NCBI RefSeq assembly: GCF_011516885.1
Contig: NZ_WOTD01000012.1
Location: forward strand, 1-64,000
Length of the DNA stretch: 64,000 bases
DNA from: Acetobacter lambici
GTDB lineage: Bacteria; Pseudomonadota; Alphaproteobacteria; Acetobacterales; Acetobacteraceae
Direction: 5' to 3'
Part shown: piece by piece, positions 1-7,377 of the stretch
Numbering within the stretch: the stretch's first letter is position 1
Layout: each line of letters begins with the position of its first letter
Notes under the pieces: model-generated
Database searches by the model: none
The model's input: the letters and a program-made list of their open reading frames with translations, nothing else
What the model was told of the DNA's origin: nothing
Program-made: the position numbers and the translations under genes

Positions 1-2
1 AG

Positions 3-110
3 GACGTGCAGGAGGTCGCAACACAATGGCTCTGGACATATAACCATGACAGACCCAACATGGGGAACAGCGGGCTAACCCCCGCCCAGAAACTAAAAAC
101 AGCTGCCTGA
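3..110 (+). CDS. IS3-family transposase (OrfB), C-terminal end only
   Basis: The reading frame enters from the left edge and ends at TGA 108-110. It encodes a tail with WLWTYNHDRP followed by LTPAQKL, which is the typical C-terminus of the rve-type integrase OrfB of IS3-family insertion sequences (the region after the last catalytic Glu of the DDE triad). The catalytic residues lie outside the window. The stop is 25 bases before the start of the next gene, so the right inverted repeat of the element should fall around 111-150. A run ATGGGGGGATTACC at 136-149 could be that terminal repeat, but the left end is not visible to test this. Confidence 0.72.
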   Translation, partial: DVQEVATQWLWTYNHDRPNMGNSGLTPAQKLKTAA

Positions 111-135
111 AGTCTCATTCAATGCCCGACTAAAA

Positions 136-1887
136 ATGGGGGGATTACCGTATAATTTATCTCCAGAGAGAGCAGACAAATTTATCCGTTATGCTCTAGA
201 TTGCGCTGCTATTGTTGCTGTCACTGATGTTCGAGGAACAATTACTTTTGTTAATGAAAAATTCTGTGAAATCAGCGGTTATAGCCGCAACGAATTGATA
301 GGAGCAAATCACCGAATTTTACGATCTGGCGTTCATGACGCTGAATTCTTCCGCTCAATGTATCATCAGATCGCGAATGGTCGTAATTGGCATGGAGAGA
401 TTTGCAATAAAAAGAAAAATGGCGAGATATACTGGGTTGATACGACTATTGTTCCACACGTTGCCGCGTCTGGAAAAGTTGACAGTTATACTGCAATTCG
501 TTTCGATATCACGGAAAGAAAATGTGTTGAGGCCCAGTTGCGGGAAAGCCGCGAGCACCTTGAGATTGTTGCTAATCTCGACGTATTAACCGACCTGCCG
601 AATAGACGGTATTTTCAGTCATACCTAGAAAAAATAATTGCAAAGAGAGCGGAAACAGGGAGATCTTTCTTCCTGGCGTTGATGGATATTGATTCTTTTA
701 AGGAGGTTAATGATTCTTTCGGTCATGAGGATGGCGACCGTCTCCTAAGAACGGTTGGGATGCGCTTACGATCGATGGTCGATGATCATATTTTTGTTGC
801 GCGACTTGGAGGCGATGAGTTTGGAGTTGTTTTTGACGAGACAGAAGAAGGTTTGGCCCGCGCTTTTTTTGAGACAATACTTCAGATGCTACGCGAGCCG
901 ATCAAGATCGCATCGGTAAACTGGCATGCTTCGTCAAGCATCGGTTATGCGACTTTTCCCGCTGATGGACGAGATACGACAAGTTTAGTCCGAGCCGCTG
1001 ATCTCGCTCTCTATCGCGCAAAAGAATTGGGACGGGATAGAGTTGAAGAGTTTTATCCAGAACTTCTTTTGCAGTCTGAGAAAAGAACTCTCGCATTGCT
1101 TGAAATTGAAACGGGACTAAGGCGCGAGGATTTCCATTTCTCCTATCAGCCAATTATCTTCCGCGATAAAACTTATCCTGTTTCTTTTGAGGCGCTCATA
1201 AGGTGGCATCATCCTGAACGCGGCGTTATAATGCCGGGCGATTTTCAGGCGGGTCTCACTGATCCTGCGATGTCCGCGCTCATCGGGATATATATGCTGA
1301 ATCGGGTATTTAGCGATATTAAAACGATGCTCGAAATGGGTCTCTCATTTCGTCGGGTGGGGATTAATCTCACAAACGCAGATTTTCGGTCTGACGCGTT
1401 TCTGGAACAATTCTTCAGCCTCTGTAAACAGACAGGAATTGGACCGGAGCATTTCTGCGTCGAGGTTACTGAAGGTATGTTCTTGGGACGCGAACAGAAA
1501 CGAGTAGATCGTGGGTTAAGAAAACTTCATGCAGCAGGTGTAGAAATAGCACTGGATGATTTTGGAACCGGCTACGCATCTCTAACGCATCTCCAGGAAA
1601 TTCCAATAGATCGATTGAAAATTGACCGCCGTTTTGTCTCACGCATTATAACTTCATCCGAAGACAGGGTTATTGTAAAAGGCGTCATTGATATTGCTCA
1701 TGGATTAGGAAAAATAGTCACCGCTGAGGGTGTTGAAACGGCTGAGCAGGCGAAGATGCTCATCGATATGCGATGCGACTCGCTCCAGGGCTGGTATTTC
1801 AGTAAAGCATCCGACCTGATGTCGTTACCATCAGTTATGAACAAACTGACTGAGCAGCGAGCGTCACTTCATAAAGATAATTTCTGA
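136..1887 (+). CDS. PAS-GGDEF-EAL cyclic-di-GMP turnover protein
   Basis: A 583-residue soluble protein with an N-terminal PAS sensor domain (about residues 15-130, ending ITERK), a GGDEF domain with intact GGDEF at about 225-229, and an EAL domain starting with EAL at about 352. The EAL catalytic signature looks complete: the EAL Glu, Asn of NLTNADF, Glu of EVTEG, DDFGTG, the Lys of LKIDRR, EGVET and the Gln of LQGWYF. It is therefore probably an active c-di-GMP phosphodiesterase; GGDEF may be catalytic or GTP-regulatory. The inhibitory RxxD site expected just before GGDEF is absent. There is no transmembrane segment. Codon use is clearly more AT-rich than in the genes to the right, which points to acquisition with the flanking mobile element. 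The ATG has no good Shine-Dalgarno sequence and may lie in the end of the adjacent IS, so the original N-terminus may be altered. Confidence 0.88.
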   Translation: MGGLPYNLSPERADKFIRYALDCAAIVAVTDVRGTITFVNEKFCEISGYSRNELIGANHRILRSGVHDAEFFRSMYHQIANGRNWHGEICNKKKNGEIYWVDTTIVPHVAASGKVDSYTAIRFDITERKCVEAQLRESREHLEIVANLDVLTDLPNRRYFQSYLEKIIAKRAETGRSFFLALMDIDSFKEVNDSFGHEDGDRLLRTVGMRLRSMVDDHIFVARLGGDEFGVVFDETEEGLARAFFETILQMLREPIKIASVNWHASSSIGYATFPADGRDTTSLVRAADLALYRAKELGRDRVEEFYPELLLQSEKRTLALLEIETGLRREDFHFSYQPIIFRDKTYPVSFEALIRWHHPERGVIMPGDFQAGLTDPAMSALIGIYMLNRVFSDIKTMLEMGLSFRRVGINLTNADFRSDAFLEQFFSLCKQTGIGPEHFCVEVTEGMFLGREQKRVDRGLRKLHAAGVEIALDDFGTGYASLTHLQEIPIDRLKIDRRFVSRIITSSEDRVIVKGVIDIAHGLGKIVTAEGVETAEQAKMLIDMRCDSLQGWYFSKASDLMSLPSVMNKLTEQRASLHKDNF

Positions 1888-2244
1888 TTATATACATACG
1901 ACAATTACTTTACACGAAACAATAATTCACCACCTAAGAAGGTCGGTAATTCTCATTCGGGGGAATCCATTCTTCATAAAACTGCATGCAGAAACTTGCA
2001 AAAAATCTTTTTCTGATTGCGTCATGATATGATCAAAACGGTGAGTGCTTGACCGCAACCCGTAAACCACCCTTTTTGACCCGTTCTTCAGGCCCGCAAG
2101 CTCCGGCGTTCAGGTCGGAGATAGGGCCGTTCCGGCGTTTCAGTCAGGTGTTCTTTGCTGTTTGATGCAAAAAGATGCAAAAACACAGTATTTCCACGCC
2201 TATAATCGTTGTCATCAGCCATAGATTGATGTTATCTTTTAGAG
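1888..2244. other. Non-coding stretch inside the integrated element
   Basis: No convincing coding sequence or RNA gene is visible here. The first part is AT-rich like the gene before it. The second part (from about 2040) has a different composition and ends abruptly at the TnpB remnant. The only internal structure I see is the 10-bp tandem repeat listed at 2164-2183. This looks like degraded mobile-element DNA. Confidence 0.5.
2164..2183 (+). repeat. Two-copy tandem repeat GATGCAAAAA
   Basis: The unit GATGCAAAAA occurs twice head to tail. On the minus strand it reads TTTTTGCATC, which resembles the ATTTGCAC repeats beside the integrase gene at 4275-4354. It might be a further integrase or excisionase binding site. 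With only two copies it could also be chance or slippage. Confidence 0.4.
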
Positions 2245-2412
2245 ATGGCGGACATCAAAGCCGCGAAAAATATCCTACGGCGGGCGGACTGCCCGTTGAA
2301 GCCTGTGGAGGGACATCGCATCAGGCGACCCAATGAAGCAGGAAGCACCATAAGGGCGGCTTAATGCAAGCCCGGAATGGAACCATCGGCCTTCAGTCCG
2401 GTGAGCAGGTCA
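2245..2412 (+). mobile_element. Decayed IS200/IS605-type TnpB remnant with right end
   Basis: Reading from ATG 2245 to TAA 2362-2364 gives a 39-residue peptide starting MADIKAAKNILRRA and continuing with PVEGHRIRRP and EAGST. The pattern D-I-x-A-A-x-N-I-L followed by PVEG...RP.EAG matches the C-terminal end of TnpB (OrfB) proteins, where the Asp belongs to the RuvC-III motif. Everything upstream of this Asp, including the zinc finger, is missing: the frame is closed by a stop at 2227-2229. Downstream, the short hairpin-like CGGCCTTCAGTCCGG followed by GAGCAGGTCA (about 2387-2412) resembles the subterminal hairpin of the right end of these elements. In intact elements this 3' region is also transcribed as the guide RNA scaffold. 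It is a relic and cannot encode a working nuclease. Confidence 0.6.
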
Positions 2413-2455
2413 GGGTTCCGAAAGACTGACGGGGGAGCCTTGGGGGGCTGACGGC

Positions 2456-2475
2456 ATCCCGGCTGCCGCCGGGAT
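2456..2475. terminator. Perfect hairpin downstream of mazF
   Basis: ATCCCGGC and GCCGGGAT form a perfect 8-bp stem around the loop TGCC. It lies 15 bases past the mazF stop on the minus strand. No T-run follows on either strand, so it may slow or terminate transcription only weakly. Confidence 0.4.
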
Positions 2476-2490
2476 CGCGTCCACGTCATC

Positions 2491-2823
2491 TCACTCGAAG
2501 ATCGTCACCACCTTCGCCAGAACCTCGTCCATGATTTCATCCGGTAAGGTCTCAACCAGCCGTCCATTCCTGGCGTTGATGTCCAGAACGCGGGGCTGAT
2601 CGCACCGGATAATTCCTGTTGTCTCCGTTCCGCTTCCTGTCAGTGCCACAGCGAACCCCAGACGCCGCGCGAAGTCCCCGCCATTCGTGATGGGCAGGAT
2701 GACGGGCAGGCGCGTGGCCCTATTGAAATCGTCGGGCGATACGATCAGGACTGGCCGGTATCCCTGCTGCTCCCGGCCCTCTGTCGGATCGAGACTGACC
2801 TTGTATATGTCGCCACGCTTCAC
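2491..2823 (-). CDS. mazF: MazF/PemK-family toxin (mRNA interferase)
   Basis: A 110-residue protein, the usual length for MazF/PemK toxins. It begins MKRGDIYKVSLDPTEG and contains GYRPVLIVSP and the ILPITNG strand, the hallmark pieces of the PemK/CcdB-like fold. Family members are ribosome-independent endoribonucleases that cleave mRNA at short motifs; the Arg of GYRP and the Thr of PIT are at the usual active-site positions. Its start codon overlaps the stop of the upstream antitoxin gene by four bases, so the two are translationally coupled. It sits between the TnpB remnant and the integrase and is probably a stability module of the integrated element. The recognition sequence cannot be deduced from the sequence. 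Confidence 0.88.
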   Translation of the reverse strand: MKRGDIYKVSLDPTEGREQQGYRPVLIVSPDDFNRATRLPVILPITNGGDFARRLGFAVALTGSGTETTGIIRCDQPRVLDINARNGRLVETLPDEIMDEVLAKVVTIFE

Positions 2824-3077
2824 AGAATCTCACCCCCGACCGCCGGGGCATCGACCCATTCGCGATCTTCCTGGGTGTGCGGCCCGGAATAGTCCGACGC
2901 GGCCAGCAGTTCGGCCATCGTGTATTTCGGCCGGGCTTTCGGTTCGACGACAAGGCGTCCCTCGGCCACGCTGATTGAGACCTTAGCCCCTGCGGACAGA
3001 TGCAAGGTCTCAAGGACGGCGGGAGGGACGGCCATCATGACCGATCCGCCGACCTTGCGGAGATTGGTGGTGTGCAT
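2820..3077 (-). CDS. mazE: MazE-like AbrB-family antitoxin
   Basis: An 85-residue protein starting MHTTNLRKVGGSVMMAVP. The N-terminal half is a SpoVT/AbrB swapped-hairpin DNA-binding domain (pattern LRKVGGS...VPPAVL...L..GAKVSI); the C-terminal half, rich in acidic residues (YTMAELLAASDY onward), is the expected toxin-binding tail. It would neutralise the downstream toxin and bind the palindrome just upstream to repress the operon. The start is supported by AGGAGC six bases before the ATG on the minus strand. Confidence 0.85.
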   Translation of the reverse strand: MHTTNLRKVGGSVMMAVPPAVLETLHLSAGAKVSISVAEGRLVVEPKARPKYTMAELLAASDYSGPHTQEDREWVDAPAVGGEIL

Positions 3078-3097
3078 TGATCGCTCCTGGTTGGATA

Positions 3098-3121
3098 GAT
3101 GTTATATTGAAATATAACATC
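3098..3121 (-). promoter_or_regulatory. Palindromic operator/promoter of the mazEF pair
   Basis: GATGTTATAT and ATATAACATC form a perfect 10-bp inverted repeat around the spacer TGAA, 20 bases upstream of the mazE start. AbrB-type antitoxins normally bind such palindromes to autoregulate. The arms also contain TATA-rich hexamers that can serve as the -10 element on the minus strand. The position and symmetry are seen; binding by MazE is inferred. Confidence 0.72.
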
Positions 3122-3145
3122 CCCATGGAGACGCTTCAACGGTAA

Positions 3146-4261
3146 TCAGCCTGGCGGCTTCATCTCTGCCTGCTTGTTCTTCCTCGCCGCCCGTCGCGCC
3201 CGGATGTCGTTTGCCCGTTCTTCCGGGTCAGGATTGTAATAGACTTTATGCAGCAGATTGACCGTCTTATGCCCCGTCGTCTTGGCCAAATCCATCGCGT
3301 CAACATGATCCTTCTTGAGTTCCGTAATTGCGACATGGCGTAAGTCGTGGAACGTGTATTTCTGGCTTAACCCGTCCGGTTGCTTCATAGCCCAGGCGAC
3401 GGCGTCGGCGAATTCCCGTGTCACGGCATGGAGGGTGATACCGCCCGCGCACATTGGTTGATCAGGATCGCCGAACATCCAGCGATCATTCCGGCGCGGC
3501 AGGTTCAGCCTGATCTGTTTAATGACTGCTGCGGCTTCCTCGGTCAGCGGGACATCGCGAGATTCCCCGTTCTTCGTCTCAGGCAGATGGATATGCGTCT
3601 CGAAGACATGATCCCAATTTATCCGTCTGATCTCCGACTGACGCATCGCCGTCTCGATCGCGATTGACGTAATATAAGGGAGCCATTTCGGGCCACAAAT
3701 ACGGCAGGCTTCGATGAGTTTCGTATAATCAGATGCCGGCATGATAACCCGTCGCGCCGGGCGCATCTTCGGCCGCTTCAGACCTGAGATGGGGTTCGTG
3801 ACTTTATATTGCCATTCGTTGATCGCGTATGAGAACACGGCGGACAGAGTGTTCATGGCGTTCGAGACTGTCGTCGGAGCCTTGCCCTCAGCGACCCGGC
3901 CATTTCGCCATTCGATAATGTGACTGGGCGAGATCGATGCAATCGGCAGGGACGACCATTCCTGTTCGCGCCACATCCGCAACACACTGGTTTCCTGGCG
4001 GGCGCCCTTTTTCGTCGGAGTGACCTCTTCTTCGTAACGCCGAAGCAGATCGAGAAGTGTCGTCTCTTTCTCTCTAAGGGGATCGACATACACACCGCCG
4101 TCGATTTCGGTAATCGTCTTCAGCCGGAAACGCTGGGCCTCGGCCAGACTATCGAATGTCTCGACGACATTGCGACCCTTCCGTGCGATCTTGACTTGAT
4201 ACTGCATCTCGCCGCGCAGATAGATGCCCGGCGCCACCTTTTTCCAGACAGCCTTCGCCAT
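3146..4261 (-). CDS. int: Tyrosine-recombinase integrase of the tRNA-Ser island
   Basis: A phage/ICE-type integrase. From the ATG at 4261 (MAKAVWKKVAPGIYLR) it is 371 residues; a longer frame to 4315 runs through the repeats upstream and is less likely. It has an N-terminal arm-binding region (about 1-70), a SAM-like core-binding domain (about 80-170) and a C-terminal catalytic domain. The catalytic set is visible: Arg in ETAMRQSEI, Lys in ETKNGESR, the HxxR box in FHDLRH, His in TTGHKT and Tyr in HKVYYNP. The gene lies 123 bp from the 3' end of tRNA-Ser and is transcribed away from it, the classic arrangement of an element integrated at a tRNA 3' end. The element extends left beyond the window. 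Confidence 0.92.
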   Translation of the reverse strand: MAKAVWKKVAPGIYLRGEMQYQVKIARKGRNVVETFDSLAEAQRFRLKTITEIDGGVYVDPLREKETTLLDLLRRYEEEVTPTKKGARQETSVLRMWREQEWSSLPIASISPSHIIEWRNGRVAEGKAPTTVSNAMNTLSAVFSYAINEWQYKVTNPISGLKRPKMRPARRVIMPASDYTKLIEACRICGPKWLPYITSIAIETAMRQSEIRRINWDHVFETHIHLPETKNGESRDVPLTEEAAAVIKQIRLNLPRRNDRWMFGDPDQPMCAGGITLHAVTREFADAVAWAMKQPDGLSQKYTFHDLRHVAITELKKDHVDAMDLAKTTGHKTVNLLHKVYYNPDPEERANDIRARRAARKNKQAEMKPPG

Positions 4262-4274
4262 CGCCAAACCCTTT

Positions 4275-4354
4275 GTGCAAATTATCCCTGAACGGTCATT
4301 TGCACGGATTTGCACAATAAATAAGAGGTATTTTTTTCAGGACTAAATTTGCAC
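4275..4354. repeat. Four ATTTGCAC motifs between integrase and tRNA-Ser
   Basis: ATTTGCAC occurs at 4298-4305, 4308-4315 and 4347-4354, and inverted (GTGCAAAT) at 4275-4282. Short repeats in this position, between the int gene and the attachment core, are typical arm-type sites bound by the integrase N-terminus or by an excisionase. The repeats also argue for starting the integrase at 4261 rather than 4315. Confidence 0.6.
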
Positions 4355-4384
4355 AGCCATTTTAGGGCTGTTTTCTGCGATATT

Positions 4385-4474
4385 TGGCGGAGAGAGAGGG
4401 ATTCGAACCCTCGGAACTATTGCTAGTTCAACGGTTTTCGAGACCGCCCCATTCGACCGCTCTGGCACCTCTCC
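4385..4474 (-). tRNA. tRNA-Ser (anticodon CGA)
   Basis: The minus strand gives a 90-base tRNA starting GGAGAGGTGCC and ending CTCTCTCCGCCA, with CCA encoded. The anticodon loop reads CTCGAAA (anticodon CGA, reading UCG), and there is a long variable arm (AACTAGCAATAGTT) as expected for tRNA-Ser. The T-arm GGGTTCGAATCCC is intact. The 3' half probably doubles as the attachment site (attB/attL core) for the neighbouring integrase; no second copy of the 3' end is visible in the window. Confidence 0.95.
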
Positions 4475-4484
4475 GTGGGGATGC

Positions 4485-4513
4485 GTTATAGGTGTGCCGA
4501 CACAAATACGCAA
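4485..4513 (-). promoter_or_regulatory. Promoter of tRNA-Ser
   Basis: On the minus strand TTGCGT (4508-4513) and TATAAC (4485-4490) are separated by exactly 17 bases, placing the start of transcription a few bases before the mature tRNA 5' end at 4474. Confidence 0.65.
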
Positions 4514-4887
4514 GCGCTGATCTGCAAAAGCATTATGGGGCATCCGACACCCCCCAGATCATGGCAAAACCTCCCCCGAACGCAGCACCTTACCCCCTCC
4601 ACAAGCATTGATCACGCGCCCCTTGGGTAGACTGACGAAGCAGTCAAGATATGTGTCAAACATCCATATTAAGTGAGGGTTTGTGTGCTTGTTCAGACCC
4701 TTACCAGACATGTTTGCGTCTTGACGGTGTGCGTTATCTGGTGCAAGTGCAGCGGGCAATATTGATGTCTTTGCTAAACGCTGAATAGAATGAGGTGCGT
4801 GCCTGGCGACAGGATTGTGGTGCCCGCCTCCTCAGAGGAAAGAGCCGTAGCTTGACCTATGTGCCTGTGCAGCCATTTTTTTTTGAT
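4514..4887. other. Intergenic region before the glycan locus
   Basis: About 370 bases without a supported gene. The open frame that continues upstream of 4888 has no family similarity in its first 31 codons and no ribosome binding site. A promoter for the glycan locus should lie here, but I see no strong -35/-10 pair. Confidence 0.45.
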
Positions 4888-6111
4888 ATGACAGATCATC
4901 AGGAACATCTTCCAGGCATGGGAAGTGGCCTTAAAGACGTGTCGGCACAGCAGATGCCGCCGCATAGCGCCCTGAAGCCGCTAAAAGTGGTTTTCCTCCT
5001 GATCGCACAGCCGCACCAGACGCTCCACTCCCTCCCGATTGCTTTTGAAATGGCGGCACGCCACCCCAATGTGGAAGTGCATGTTGCCTGCCCAACTCAG
5101 AGCCATCTGGACTATGCCCGCTCCCTTGGCCGGGTCTACCCGACGGCAAAGGTCATCTACGACCTGCTCCCTATTCCCGCATGGCTTGGCAAGTTAATCG
5201 AACGGAATGGCCCCGGTCCGATTGAAAGACTGGCCTCCCTGTTTTTCAGCCGCCGCTACTTCAAGCAGTTTCGGGCGGTTGTCGTGCCTGAGCGGACCTC
5301 GCTTTACCTCAAACGCATGGGGGTTACAGAGCCGCTTTATATCTGGACCCGCCACGGTGCGGGGGACCGGGCCATCGGATTTGCGGATGATATCAAGCAA
5401 TTCGACTTTGTGCTCCTCTCTGGCAAAAAAGTGGAGGAGAGGCTACTTGAGCGCGGACTGATCACCCCCGGCGAATACTATATGGGGACCTACGCCAAGT
5501 TTGATATTGTGGAGCGCCTGCACAAGCAGCAGCCCCGTCTGTTTGATAACGACAAGCCGATTGTACTGTACAACCCGCATTTTTCACGCGGGCTGACATC
5601 GTGGCACCAGTTTGGTGAGTCAATCCTGAACTATTTTGCCAATCAGGATCATTACAATCTGATCTGCGCCCCACACTACCGCCTGTTCAACGGCCACAAA
5701 AAGCAGGCCGAAGCACTGGTCAAACGCTTTGCCAAGTATCCAAATATCCTGATCGATACAGGCAGCACCAGCAGCATAGACATGACCTACACCATGGCGG
5801 CCGACCTTTATCTGGGGGATGTCAGCAGTCAGGTTGCGGAATTCCTGATCCGGCCCCGGCCGTGCATTTTCCTCAATGCACATCACGCACACTGGCAGAA
5901 CAATAAGGACTACCGGTTCTGGACGCTGGGGCAGGTCATTGATAGTCCAAGCGAGTTGGGCAAAGCGCTTTCCGCCGCCTTTACCCGTCAGGACGAGTTT
6001 GCGGACAAACAACGCGCCTATGTTGCAGAGACCTTTGAGCATCAGGACAAAGGACCAACATCCCCTGGTGCTGCGGATGCCATTGTCCGTTTTTTACAAA
6101 AAATGACCTAA
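4888..6111 (+). CDS. CDP-glycerol glycerophosphotransferase-like protein 1
   Basis: From the ATG at 4888 (MTDHQEHLPG) it is 407 residues; 4795 and 4918 are alternative starts and none has a clear Shine-Dalgarno. The C-terminal half resembles TagB/TagF-type CDP-glycerol:polymer glycerophosphotransferases (GT-B fold), with VLYNPHFSRG, LICAPHYRLF, ILIDTGS, DMTYTMAADLYLGDVSSQ and RPRPCIFLN. The GDVSSQ.xEFL segment corresponds to the conserved D-x-S-S donor-site motif of the family. No membrane segment is evident, so it probably acts on the cytoplasmic face. It is paralogous to the protein at 7378-8505, sharing most of these motifs in the same order. The transferred group in this Gram-negative host (glycerol-phosphate or another CDP/UDP-activated unit) cannot be read from the sequence. 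Confidence 0.78.
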   Translation: MTDHQEHLPGMGSGLKDVSAQQMPPHSALKPLKVVFLLIAQPHQTLHSLPIAFEMAARHPNVEVHVACPTQSHLDYARSLGRVYPTAKVIYDLLPIPAWLGKLIERNGPGPIERLASLFFSRRYFKQFRAVVVPERTSLYLKRMGVTEPLYIWTRHGAGDRAIGFADDIKQFDFVLLSGKKVEERLLERGLITPGEYYMGTYAKFDIVERLHKQQPRLFDNDKPIVLYNPHFSRGLTSWHQFGESILNYFANQDHYNLICAPHYRLFNGHKKQAEALVKRFAKYPNILIDTGSTSSIDMTYTMAADLYLGDVSSQVAEFLIRPRPCIFLNAHHAHWQNNKDYRFWTLGQVIDSPSELGKALSAAFTRQDEFADKQRAYVAETFEHQDKGPTSPGAADAIVRFLQKMT

Positions 6112-6187
6112 GCTCTCGTTTCTCTTCAGGCATGCCAAGCATGCTTCTCCCTCGCCTATTGGTCAGATCCGTGCAAAACTCGCGCCG

Positions 6188-7273
6188 ATGAAAATCGCAT
6201 ATATTATAAACTCCGTGGAAAGCGGTGGTGCGGCGCTGCCCGTTCCGGCAATTACAAAAGTCATGCGTGACGCCGGACACCATGTTGAGGTTTTTGCCCT
6301 CACACGGCGCAACGGTCTGGCCATTGAGCCTTTGCAGGATGCGGGTCTGACGCTCCATATCCGCCCCGGCACACGCAAGGACCACCTTGCCGCCCTGCGC
6401 TGGCTGAACCGGCAAATGCGATCCTACAAACCCGATGTGCTGTGGACATCCCTTAGCAGGGCCACGCTTCTGGGCCAGATGGTGGGTAAATGGCAGCATA
6501 TTCCTGTAGTAAGCTGGCAGCATTCCGCACGGCTCAAGCCTTTTAACGCCGCCCTGCTCCGACACTTCAAAAACAGAAGCGCCCTGTGGGTGGCAGATTC
6601 CTCCTGCGTGGCGGAACAGACACGCCTCACCCTTGGCGTTACCCCGGACCATCTTGTGGAATGGCCTATTTTTCGGGCGGACCCGCACATGCCCACGGCA
6701 GCACCATGGCAGCCCGGCACGCCCGTGCGCATTGGCACGCTGGGCCGACTGCACCCGGTCAAGGGGTACGATACGCTGTGCGCGGCCATTGCCCTGCTCC
6801 AGACCCGGCCCGGCCTCCCCCCCTTTGAGGTACTGATCGGTGGGGAGGGAGAAGAGCGCCCCCACCTAGAAGACCTGATTGCGCGCGACGGGCTACCCAT
6901 ACAGATCCTTGGGCACATCAAGGACCCTTCGATTTTCCTGACCCAACTGCACCTCTACACCCAGCCCTCGCTCTGGGAAGGCTTCTGCCTTGCAGCACAT
7001 GAGGCCATGCTGGCAGCCCTGCCCGTTGTTGCCTCTGATGCAGGGGAAATACCGTCTTCCATTACCCCCCAGACCGGGCGCATCGTGCCTCCTCAAAACA
7101 TCACGGCGCTAGCGGATGCGCTGGAGGACCTGCTCAAACAGCCCGAACATCTGGCGGCCATGGGCCAACGCGCGCGCGCCAGCGTGCTGGCCCGCTTTGG
7201 TGCCCAGCAGTTTGACCAGATCGGTCAAAACATTCTGGCCCGTGTTGAGCAGATTGTGGCGAAAAACCATTAA
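6188..7273 (+). CDS. GT4-family glycosyltransferase
   Basis: A 361-residue GT-B glycosyltransferase of group 1. The N-terminal Rossmann domain starts MKIAYIINSVESGGA, the usual acceptor-domain strand. The C-terminal donor domain has IGTLGRLHPVKGYD, VLIGGEGEERPHLEDL, ILGHIKDP and the nucleotide-sugar motif PSLWEGFCLAAHEAMLAALPVVASDAGE (an E-x7-E signature with both glutamates present). It lies between two CDP-glycerol-transferase-like paralogues on the same strand and probably adds a sugar to the same surface glycan. Donor and acceptor are not predictable. There is no clear ribosome binding site before the ATG. Confidence 0.85.
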   Translation: MKIAYIINSVESGGAALPVPAITKVMRDAGHHVEVFALTRRNGLAIEPLQDAGLTLHIRPGTRKDHLAALRWLNRQMRSYKPDVLWTSLSRATLLGQMVGKWQHIPVVSWQHSARLKPFNAALLRHFKNRSALWVADSSCVAEQTRLTLGVTPDHLVEWPIFRADPHMPTAAPWQPGTPVRIGTLGRLHPVKGYDTLCAAIALLQTRPGLPPFEVLIGGEGEERPHLEDLIARDGLPIQILGHIKDPSIFLTQLHLYTQPSLWEGFCLAAHEAMLAALPVVASDAGEIPSSITPQTGRIVPPQNITALADALEDLLKQPEHLAAMGQRARASVLARFGAQQFDQIGQNILARVEQIVAKNH

Positions 7274-7377
7274 AACAAAACCTTCTCCCCCAAAGCATGC
7301 ACCTTATGCCATAAAGCCCACCCTTTATTGGAAAACAGAATTATAACGCCTTTTGGATTGAGCCAGAAAGAATAGCC

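Noticed and set aside
1-4474. CRISPR array or complete insertion sequence in the integrated element
   Set aside because: No regularly spaced repeats were seen; IS3 and TnpB pieces are truncated and have no matching second end in the window.
4343-4543. Minus-strand frame across tRNA-Ser
   Set aside because: The frame lies over the tRNA and its promoter; it is a chance frame.
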